Assembly: GCA_021740785.1 (NCBI GenBank)
Contig: JAIOZI010000037.1
Location: 1-47,614 of the forward strand
DNA from: Melioribacteraceae bacterium
Lineage (GTDB): Bacteria > Bacteroidota > Ignavibacteria > Ignavibacteriales > Melioribacteraceae
Reading direction: 5' to 3'
DNA: 47,614 nucleotides
The notes beneath the pieces are model-generated. The model did not search any database, was not told the DNA's origin, and was given only the letters and a program-made list of their open reading frames with translations. Positions 41,085-47,614 of the stretch are shown here, one piece after another (the first letter of the stretch is position 1; each line of letters opens with the position of its first letter). Both the position numbers and the translations under genes were made by a program.

Positions 41085-43973
41085 CTATCGTAATAAAATC
41101 ATTTTCTTTACTGAAGTAAAACCACCTGCATTCAATCTATAAATGTAGACGCCGCTTGCTAATCCATCAGCATTAAATTCAACGGTGTAATTTCCCGGCT
41201 GCATTGGTTTGTTTAATAATGTTTTCACTTCGCGACCAAGAATATCATATATCTTTATAATCGTAAATACAGAGGCGGATTGTTTCATTTCCACATTAGG
41301 AATGATGAAACTAATTTTTGTGCTTGGATTAAATGGATTCGGGTAATTCTGATATAACTTAAATTCATTTACAACTTCACCTGTGTTAAATGAATTAACA
41401 ATATCCGTACTAAAGAAAATGGAATCCCCGGCGAGGAAAGGTTTGTATTGATAAATGTTCAATGTATCGCCCCCGGTTGGATCACGGAAAATATTATCAT
41501 AACCCAAGTCTAAATAAATCCAATAAGTAAATACATATCCAGTATCACACTCATCTAAAATTACTATTCTATCTCTATTAGCGCCTCTTGTAGTAAGTTT
41601 ACCGGGTCCACCTGTTGTATCCAATTCAATAAATCCAAATGGCAACTTGTCATCATTTATTAAACTACGAACTGTAAAATAAACAGGCATTGACTCGAAA
41701 GAATTAGAACCTATATCAATTGTTATGGATGTATCCACCACATCGTCAGCAAAAACAAACTGGTAATCGTCTCTTTTATTGATGCCGGAGTAGGAACCTG
41801 CTTGAAAAACATCGAAAACGTATGGTTTTATGTCTCCATTATTCCATGCGGAAATATTTTCATTAATAGAAAACGGATCATTACGAATCAATAATCTCAT
41901 TCCATCGAATTGAGGTCCTTCAACAATTCCGGTGTGCTCTTGCGAGTTAGATATCAATTGTGTGCCGGAAGTATAGTCATAAACATTGTAAGCTAATTCT
42001 TGTTCCTCACCTGTTTGATCAAACTCAAGTAAATAAGTATGACCGGTGAGTTGTGTTGAATCTACTACGTGATATTCTATATATCCGGTTGCCAATAATT
42101 CTTGAACCACATCGATATCATCGTCCTCTAAAATTATCCTGTCATTTTCAATGGTAAACGGAAATATTTCATAACTAGTAGTATCTGCATCATTATATAC
42201 AACAGCCTTCAACACAGCCTGATTAGAATTTGCCATACTAAAAGTGTTCCACAAATAACTTCCCGTATTATCAGTTGATGAATAGACTAATTCTTCTTCG
42301 TGTACCGGTGAACTCTTATAAAAAATTTCGGTGGTGAAATCATCGTCTTCTGCATCGCCTGCAAGCCATTCGATTGAATAGGTTTCGCTTACTTCTTCAT
42401 ATTTCGCGGGACTTGTAATTCTAATTTGCGGAGCGGCATTTTCACTATCATTATTAATTGTAAATACGTCGCTGCTAAAAACGCCTTTGTAACCGGAATC
42501 ATCAATAGTGTAAACCGCTAGTTTATTCAGAACTCCATCCGGAACAAGATTACTATTCCATGTTATGCTTTTATTTCCCAACGAGTCGATACCGATCATC
42601 TCCCAGCTATCTCCGAAGTCGGTTGACAGATAAACAAAACTAATTGTATTACCGGTTGTGCCGGTTTGATTCCATGAAAATTCAATTGTTCCGGAAATAA
42701 CCTCGCCAGCAGGATCGTCATTAGTGAGATTTAATTCAAAATCTGCACGTTGAAAATTAGCGTTGTATAATGCTTCGGCAACTAACTTTTTGTTTAGGAA
42801 TTTTGTGAATTTTTCTGTGTATGTATTACCGTTTGAAAAAATGATTGAAGTAACTAATTCTTCCGATTCACCGGGCATCAAATCAAAATATGATGATGAA
42901 AAAAAAGCATCATATTCCCCGGCAATAATAGGATAGGGCACAAAGAAATTGCCCGGAACCATAAAATCGTTCCACATCGTTTCATCGCTGTTAATATTCA
43001 AGCCGCCGGCAAGAACTTTTGCAGCAGCTGAAATCCCGGTTTCGCCGGAACCGTCAATTGATAAAGGAGTTCGTAAAAAGTCAACTCCGAACATGCCTAC
43101 GGGATCTAATCCGAAATTAGGAGCTCTACCATCTTGATCATGAAACCAAGCGAAATGATTTGTTGTATCGTATTCAACAATATCGTCCTGCGAATCGCCG
43201 TCGCCACCGACAAAATCTGCAATCCAGTTGGTAACACCCATTTTATTCAGTGGTTTTGTGCCGTCGTTTTTGATTTTGTAGGAATAGAAAATCATGTCTT
43301 GGAATGGAATTTCATCGAATTGAAAAGCACGGCACTCAACTAATAGTCCCAAACCTTTACGGGTTAAATCGGTTGAATCGGGATAATATTGAAAACGGTC
43401 GTAATAATCATCAGATGCCTTATAGTAAAGTTCTTCGCCGTTAATAAAATAGTCTTTTCCAAAGTAACTGTTCCATGATCCTGACCAACCGGGATCGGTT
43501 TCATCATTCATTTTATCCGGCCATGATTCCGGCCAAGTTTCAGGGTACTTACTGCTGGCGATTTGATACCTATTGCCTGTATTGCTTTCGTTAAAATATC
43601 CTGGTACAGGCTCAAAGTTCCATGATTCTCCTTCAGGTGATTGCCTGTAATTTCCCGTTATTATTATGTGCTTAACATCCCCGTTGTCATCGGTTACTTC
43701 AGCTCCTACAAATAACTGTGTTAATGCTAAATAAACTTGACCTGTGTTAAGATGCCACTCATATGGAGGCTGTACGCTAATAGGATATTCTCCACCATAC
43801 CTTCCGGTTTGTGTATGGTTGAATATGCCCGTTCTTATATTATTGGATTCCATAATGGAAATCCTTCGGTAAGTGTGATCGCCTCTTTCATCACTGGGAG
43901 TATGCTGCGCGAAATGATTTGCAACTAAAAAAAATAAAATGAATAAGACTGTTGTGTAAGTTAGTTTCTTCAT
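41085..43973 (-). CDS. Large secreted T9SS-sorted surface protein of unknown function
   Basis: 962 residues with a signal peptide (VLFILFFLVANHFAQ). The N-terminal 450 residues are rich in Trp, Tyr and Asp (GRYGGEYPISVQPPYEWHLN, YPETWPESWPDKMNDETDPG), a composition I associate with exported proteins common in Ignavibacteria but without a named function. The middle contains Ig/fibronectin-like segments (SGTIEFSWNQTG, IRITSPAKYEEVSETYSIEW). The end is a T9SS sorting domain (YPNPFNPSTKISFIIP, then IYDILGREVKTLLNKPMQPG), very like that of the GH57 protein. It is convergent with the GH57 gene and monocistronic. A glycan-binding or adhesive role is only a guess. Confidence 0.85.
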   Translation of the reverse strand: MKKLTYTTVLFILFFLVANHFAQHTPSDERGDHTYRRISIMESNNIRTGIFNHTQTGRYGGEYPISVQPPYEWHLNTGQVYLALTQLFVGAEVTDDNGDVKHIIITGNYRQSPEGESWNFEPVPGYFNESNTGNRYQIASSKYPETWPESWPDKMNDETDPGWSGSWNSYFGKDYFINGEELYYKASDDYYDRFQYYPDSTDLTRKGLGLLVECRAFQFDEIPFQDMIFYSYKIKNDGTKPLNKMGVTNWIADFVGGDGDSQDDIVEYDTTNHFAWFHDQDGRAPNFGLDPVGMFGVDFLRTPLSIDGSGETGISAAAKVLAGGLNINSDETMWNDFMVPGNFFVPYPIIAGEYDAFFSSSYFDLMPGESEELVTSIIFSNGNTYTEKFTKFLNKKLVAEALYNANFQRADFELNLTNDDPAGEVISGTIEFSWNQTGTTGNTISFVYLSTDFGDSWEMIGIDSLGNKSITWNSNLVPDGVLNKLAVYTIDDSGYKGVFSSDVFTINNDSENAAPQIRITSPAKYEEVSETYSIEWLAGDAEDDDFTTEIFYKSSPVHEEELVYSSTDNTGSYLWNTFSMANSNQAVLKAVVYNDADTTSYEIFPFTIENDRIILEDDDIDVVQELLATGYIEYHVVDSTQLTGHTYLLEFDQTGEEQELAYNVYDYTSGTQLISNSQEHTGIVEGPQFDGMRLLIRNDPFSINENISAWNNGDIKPYVFDVFQAGSYSGINKRDDYQFVFADDVVDTSITIDIGSNSFESMPVYFTVRSLINDDKLPFGFIELDTTGGPGKLTTRGANRDRIVILDECDTGYVFTYWIYLDLGYDNIFRDPTGGDTLNIYQYKPFLAGDSIFFSTDIVNSFNTGEVVNEFKLYQNYPNPFNPSTKISFIIPNVEMKQSASVFTIIKIYDILGREVKTLLNKPMQPGNYTVEFNADGLASGVYIYRLNAGGFTSVKKMILLR

Positions 43974-44470
43974 TTTATCCTCGGTTTATTTATAAAGAAA
44001 GTTTACTTTTTCTACATTTATAAAACATCAAACTCTTAATTAAGTTATCATATAATTTGTAAAATGTCAACTTGAAAAATAATTTATAATGGTAATTCTA
44101 TAAAATGTTAATTCAAGGATTTCGCTTCTTCACTTTTGTGAATAATTCAGATCTTGCAAAGATGTAGATAATATCAGTGTATTTACGGACTTACATCACA
44201 CGAGTTTTCGGTTGGTAAAATTTTTATAGTATTAAGTTACGTGTGAAGCAGGCAGTCCGAATATCTGGTTATCGGTGTTCACTTTATAGGTCACACGGAC
44301 ACCGTGAAATAGCATGGGGAATTGATTAAGTTATTGAGTTATTGGGTTATTAAGAGGGGGGAATTGGCTATTGAATATTGACAATTGACTATTGAAAAAC
44401 AGACAAACACGAAATAACGGGGTAAAATTCAAGGGATGAGAATTAAGGCAAAACGAAAAAATCAATTATT
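43974..44470. other. Upstream region of the T9SS protein gene and simple-sequence DNA
   Basis: No gene. It carries a partial copy of the 41012-41060 hairpin family around 44235-44256. Low-complexity words follow near 44330-44400 (ttattgagttattgggttat, and attggctattgaatattgac). The promoter of the minus-strand gene at 43973 must lie here but I could not pick it. Confidence 0.5.
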
Positions 44471-44542
44471 CAATCATTCAATCATGCAATCATTCAATCA
44501 TGCAATCATTCAATCATGCAATCATTCAATCATGCAATCATT
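44471..44542. repeat. Octamer tandem array, 9 units
   Basis: Alternating perfect octamers caatcatt and caatcatg, nine in total. The 124-codon open frame across 44436-44810 is only translation of this and the next array and is not considered a gene. Confidence 0.92.
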
Positions 44543-44601
44543 CACTTTTAACTCCCATAACTTTATTAAATCAATTTTTCACCTAATAATATTCAGCATA
44601 G

Positions 44602-44718
44602 GCAGTCATGCAGTCATCCAATCCTGCAGTCATCCAATCCTGCAAACATCCAATCCTGCAATCACTGAATCATCCAATCCTGCAAACATCCAATCCTGCA
44701 CCCATACATCCACTCATC
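44602..44718. repeat. Degenerate tandem array, 8/16-base period
   Basis: Repeats such as cagtcatccaatcctg and caaacatccaatcctg, an irregular relative of the octamer array 60 bases upstream. Non-coding in appearance. Confidence 0.85.
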
Positions 44719-45003
44719 TATGCCTCAGTTTATTCAGCAGCATTAGACTTTTATTTTTTTTTTTGAAAGATACAAATTTATATATTGACTTAGTTATCAA
44801 CTATTATTAATTTTAGCCCGTGATCACTTAAATATTTTAACGACTATTGCAGCAGTTTTGAAATAAATAACGGGGAGTTATTCATGATTAAAACTAGAAC
44901 AAGAATCAAATGATGCGGCATTACACAAAATATCTGTCATTAGCACTACTACAAGTAATTCATATTCATCTTACCTTACCAATAAATTCAAGAGAAAAGA
45001 TTT

Positions 45004-45759
45004 GTGAAACCATTTAATAGGAAATTCAATTTCTTCTTACTTCTAATATTTACGATAAGCCTGCTTCTTTTTACGGCGTTGAGCTGTGATACAACCGAAC
45101 CACCGGTTGAAATACCTCCGATTCCGACGACTGAAGTTGAAGGTCCAGGAGGTCCAGCCTATTTGTTCGGTTTTATTAAAGACTATGTTCATGACTCTAA
45201 AGTTGTTAGTAATACGCACATTTATATTATGAATCATCAGGATTATAATGATACTCTTCTACATGTTTTTGTAAACTCAACGGATGCCAGCTTCAAAATC
45301 ACTGAGATGCCCGAAGGTGTTTATGATTTAATATTTATGAATGATAAATACCTATGTGCAAAGCTTGGCAAATTACTATTTAAATTAGCTGGAAATACTT
45401 TTTACAATCCAAATAGCGGAGGATATTTTATTGATTCAACAATTTATATCACAAGTATTGCTGATTCTGTAGGAAGACCTGATGCACCTGAATTTGGTCT
45501 GCAAGGGTACGGACAAGCAATCACGGTTTATTTAAAGTCAGAGACAGCAGACAATATTGGATGGCAAATTGTTCAAGATTCAGGTTGTGATACATTAAGA
45601 GTTGATAGATATAATGATCCTGTTTTTGATCCTTTTGAAAATGACGTCTATTATTTGCATTGTCATAATATTGAAAATATAAAGAATAAGTTGATTTATT
45701 TCAATTACCAGGAAGCAATACTTATTGCTAGTCCAGTTTATAAGGTAATTGATCATTAA
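45004..45759 (+). CDS. Lipoprotein of unknown function
   Basis: 251 residues from a GTG start with agagaaaag upstream. Lipoprotein signal with lipobox ending TALSC (FTISLLLFTALSCDTTEPP). After a Pro-rich spacer, residues about 50-105 (YLFGFIKDYVHDSKVVSNTH, then ITEMPEGVYDLIFMND) look like a carboxypeptidase-regulatory-like beta domain, common in surface lipoproteins. The rest is unrecognised. It is first of four same-strand genes (45004-47209) whose products all carry export signals, with gaps of 29, -4 and 12 bases. Confidence 0.75.
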   Translation: MKPFNRKFNFFLLLIFTISLLLFTALSCDTTEPPVEIPPIPTTEVEGPGGPAYLFGFIKDYVHDSKVVSNTHIYIMNHQDYNDTLLHVFVNSTDASFKITEMPEGVYDLIFMNDKYLCAKLGKLLFKLAGNTFYNPNSGGYFIDSTIYITSIADSVGRPDAPEFGLQGYGQAITVYLKSETADNIGWQIVQDSGCDTLRVDRYNDPVFDPFENDVYYLHCHNIENIKNKLIYFNYQEAILIASPVYKVIDH

Positions 45760-45788
45760 AAGTATCATAAAATAGTAGGGGAGCATAA

Positions 45789-46319
45789 ATGAAAACTCGG
45801 ATTTTACAAAAGTTTAGTTTAGTCTTTTTAGTATTCTATATTTCATCTTCAAGTTATTCCCAAATGTTAAAAGTAGAACTTGAAGAAATTTCCACTAATT
45901 CACATTCAATAATCAGAGGTATAGTTTCTAACAAATGGTCTGAATTTGAAGAAAATGGGAGAGACATTATAACTATTATAGAATTTAACGCAATAGAAAC
46001 TATTAAAGGTACCACGCGAAGTTCGGAACAGGTTATAATTCCTGGAGGAGCTGTTGGAGAAATAGAAATGATGGTTTCTCATACTCCACACTTTTATTTA
46101 GGACAAGAAGTAATAGTTTTTATTACAAATGACTATAAAGGAAGACCAACTATTAACGAATGGATACAAGGTAAATTTCAGATTATTAACAAAAGAATAA
46201 TTTATGAAAATAATGAGATTTTGGCAGAAAATTTTATTTTAGGATTAAAAAACTTCATGCAAAAGGGTGAACAAGGTAAAATAGAAATAAAAATTATAAA
46301 CTTTTTGAGTTATAAATGA
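45789..46319 (+). CDS. Exported protein of unknown function
   Basis: 176 residues with a signal peptide (FSLVFLVFYISSSSYSQ). The mature part has the form of a small beta domain: SIIRGIVSNKWSEFEENGRD, ITIIEFNAIETIKGTT, PGGAVGEIEMMV, HFYLGQEVIVFITND and QGKFQI. This resembles the N-terminal domain seen ahead of some secreted bacterial metalloproteases, with its G-x-VG and GQ-x-VVVF pattern, but no protease domain follows. A ribosome binding site aggggagc precedes ATG 45789. It overlaps the next gene by 4 bases. Confidence 0.75.
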   Translation: MKTRILQKFSLVFLVFYISSSSYSQMLKVELEEISTNSHSIIRGIVSNKWSEFEENGRDIITIIEFNAIETIKGTTRSSEQVIIPGGAVGEIEMMVSHTPHFYLGQEVIVFITNDYKGRPTINEWIQGKFQIINKRIIYENNEILAENFILGLKNFMQKGEQGKIEIKIINFLSYK

Positions 46320-46720
46320 AAAAAATAACACTACTAATAACTATTATGTTATTAAACATAAACTGTGATGATAATCCTGTCGATGTTAAAGAAAATCAAA
46401 GACCTATAATCTTCTCTTTAACAGTATTTCCGGATACAATAGGTCCTTCAGATTCAGCTATCGTAATTTGTAATGCAACTGATCCGGATGGTGATACTTT
46501 GGTTTATGATTGGATTACAGATGGGAAATCAAGAATAAAAGGGACTGATTATCCAGACTGGAGCTTATATAATACATATGAAAATTGGCGTGTGGTTTAT
46601 CCTAAAAATCTTAATAATGTGCCGATAGATACATGTTGGGTTCAGGTCTTTGCACGTGATAGAAAAGGCAAATCCGATGTTGGGTTAGTAAACTTTTTTC
46701 TAATAAAAGATTCCTTATAG
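46316..46720 (+). CDS. Lipoprotein with a PKD/Ig-like domain
   Basis: 134 residues. The short lipoprotein signal ends NINC (ITLLITIMLLNINCDDNP). The single beta-sandwich domain contains CNATDPDGDTLVYDWITDG, a classic PKD/cadherin-like motif, and ends VQVFARDRKGKSDVGLVNFF. Probably anchored to a membrane and involved in binding rather than catalysis. Its start codon overlaps the stop of the preceding gene (atga), so the two are coupled. Confidence 0.78.
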   Translation: MKKITLLITIMLLNINCDDNPVDVKENQRPIIFSLTVFPDTIGPSDSAIVICNATDPDGDTLVYDWITDGKSRIKGTDYPDWSLYNTYENWRVVYPKNLNNVPIDTCWVQVFARDRKGKSDVGLVNFFLIKDSL

Positions 46721-46732
46721 GTAGTAAATAAT

Positions 46733-47209
46733 ATGAAATTCAATACTATTATTTTCATTGCTCTAGTCACGATTAGCTTTTGTCTTTTTACAAGAGTAGT
46801 TTCTGCTCAGCCTCAACTTTGGGAAATATACTCTAATTCAAATCAGTCGTTTATAAATGTAACTGTGGATAAATACGAGTCTGATTCTTTGTATATAAAA
46901 TCTACGGGTCAAATATTCATCCTCCATCAAGATTCAATTAAATATTTGTTAAAAAGAAGAGAGTCTAATTTTGGATTGGGGTTTTTATTTGGTGCTATTG
47001 CTGGAGGCGTACTTGGAGCTGCAAGCTCTTCAGGTTCCGATGGATTCTTTTCTGGAATAGGAGGGGGTTTGTCTATAGCTCTTGGGGCTTTAGTTGGCGG
47101 GGTTCTCGGAGGTGTTGTGGGTTTAGCATCTGGTGCTGACGAAAAATATAAGTTAGAAAAATTAAATACTGAAGATGAGAGGTTATTGTTAAAAAAGTTA
47201 TTTCATTAG
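46733..47209 (+). CDS. Exported protein with glycine-zipper membrane segments
   Basis: 158 residues with a signal peptide (FIALVTISFCLFTRVVSAQ). A soluble beta part of about 60 residues follows (LWEIYSNSNQSFINVTVDKY, then IFILHQDSIKYLLKRRES). Two Gly-rich hydrophobic stretches come next (GFLFGAIAGGVLGAASSSG, and GALVGGVLGGVVGLASGAD) of the glycine-zipper kind, then a charged helix. Glycine zippers mediate membrane insertion or oligomerisation. Last of the four-gene exported cluster. Confidence 0.75.
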   Translation: MKFNTIIFIALVTISFCLFTRVVSAQPQLWEIYSNSNQSFINVTVDKYESDSLYIKSTGQIFILHQDSIKYLLKRRESNFGLGFLFGAIAGGVLGAASSSGSDGFFSGIGGGLSIALGALVGGVLGGVVGLASGADEKYKLEKLNTEDERLLLKKLFH

Positions 47210-47474
47210 TGTAGGTTCTATCACTGTAATAAGGGATTTTCTAAAGGGGGATAAGTAACTGAACTTTTTAGTTGTTAACAAAATAGGATGTAATAATATG
47301 AAATTCATTAATTAAATCCCTCATGCTCTACACATGAAGGGACAAGTAGAAATAAAATGGATGTGTCCTTCACTAATCAGCAATGAAGCTGAAAAAGAAG
47401 CCATTCTATTTCCATACTAAATATAGACAGACGCAGACAAATAATAAATTTATTTTTAATAAAAGGAGTCTGTC
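47210..47474. other. 265-bp intergenic region
   Basis: No gene seen. gaagggac near 47335 and gtccttc near 47367 could form a weak stem. The very short frame at 47298 (MKFIN) is not considered. The end carries a strong ribosome binding site belonging to the ORF at 47475. Confidence 0.45.
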
Positions 47475-47594
47475 ATGGAACAAAAGTCAAACTTAGTTGA
47501 AATTATGAGACCCCAAAATAATCATGCAACTTTAGATTGCTCTAATTTCAATTCTTTTTTAATAGCAATTCTTAATAAATCTAGTTTTTGGTAA
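47475..47594 (+). CDS. 39-residue ORF with a strong ribosome binding site
   Basis: ATG 47475 is preceded at ideal spacing by AAAAGGAG (47461-47468), among the best ribosome binding sites in the window. The product begins MEQKSNLVEIMRPQNNHATL and continues DCSNFNSFLIAILNKSSFW. There is no signal peptide and no family I recognise. It could be a small protein, or the first codons of a longer gene ended by a nonsense mutation; the window ends 20 bases later. Confidence 0.4.
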   Translation: MEQKSNLVEIMRPQNNHATLDCSNFNSFLIAILNKSSFW

Positions 47595-47614
47595 TTGTTT
47601 ATTTTTCTCATTCG

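Noticed and set aside
44471-44718. Possible CRISPR array
   Set aside because: The units are 8-16 bases with no unique spacers, and no cas genes are present.
44436-44810. 124-codon open frame over tandem repeats
   Set aside because: Most of the predicted protein is translation of the caatcatt/caatcatg octamers. There is no ribosome binding site and no non-repetitive domain.

Overview
The window (about 47.6 kb, AT-rich) looks like chromosomal DNA of an Ignavibacteria-type bacterium (Ignavibacteriota/Chlorobiota side of the FCB group). This is inferred from three secreted proteins ending in the T9SS C-terminal sorting domain with the YPNPFNP signature, a histidine kinase with a periplasmic two-component-regulator propeller, a family 57 glycoside hydrolase carrying a sorting domain, and many dispersed intergenic palindromes. 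No rRNA, tRNA, CRISPR array or complete insertion sequence was seen.

Layout. 1-3235: an ATP-grasp ligase gene, then a 1.8 kb gene-poor island of short hairpins. It contains a 436-bp direct duplication offset by exactly 600 bp and ends in remnants of a nucleotidyltransferase gene pair. 3237-6025 (minus): an amino-acid permease fused to EIIA and RCK_C-like domains, followed by an iodotyrosine-deiodinase-like flavoprotein. 6175-15291 (plus): a GroES-like protein with an M2-like metallopeptidase, a PAS histidine kinase with a LytTR response regulator, an ECF sigma factor with a putative anti-sigma protein, and the propeller histidine kinase. 15246-17861: a secreted 13-unit propeller protein on a segment bracketed by 74-bp direct repeats. 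17847-20849 (minus): peroxiredoxin, SdiA-regulated-type lipoprotein, DUF6544 protein and AlkD-like glycosylase. 20981-21380: a nested inverted-repeat composite with a 186-bp MITE-like insertion flanked by 9-bp direct repeats.

21439-26311 (plus): Trm112-like protein, GlcD-type oxidase, TPR protein and ClpX, closed by a terminator. 26335-28942: a conserved exported protein often labelled asparagine synthetase B, an FAH-family enzyme, an FmdB zinc ribbon and a rhodanese whose lipoprotein signal is broken. 28997-29716: an MNT/HEPN toxin-antitoxin pair with a frameshifted HEPN gene. 29826-30909: class II fructose-bisphosphate aldolase and its terminator. 30908-33061 (minus): a CDF metal exporter, then a PCuAC/SCO pair for copper-centre assembly. 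33216-35979: a GluR0-like ligand-gated channel, a STAS protein and a porin-like protein. 36091-37574: small secreted fragments, a dispersed repeat and a membrane-protein/XRE pair behind a near-consensus promoter. 37835-43973: the GH57 enzyme, whose sorting domain contains an in-frame perfect palindrome, and a large T9SS surface protein. 43974-47594: simple repeats, then four short exported proteins of unknown function and a 39-codon ORF with a strong ribosome binding site.

The most unusual content is structural. Several families of hairpin repeats are present, one was inserted into by a MITE-like element, and one hairpin lies inside a coding region. A gene was apparently inserted between two convergent genes with a long target duplication, and several small genes are decaying.
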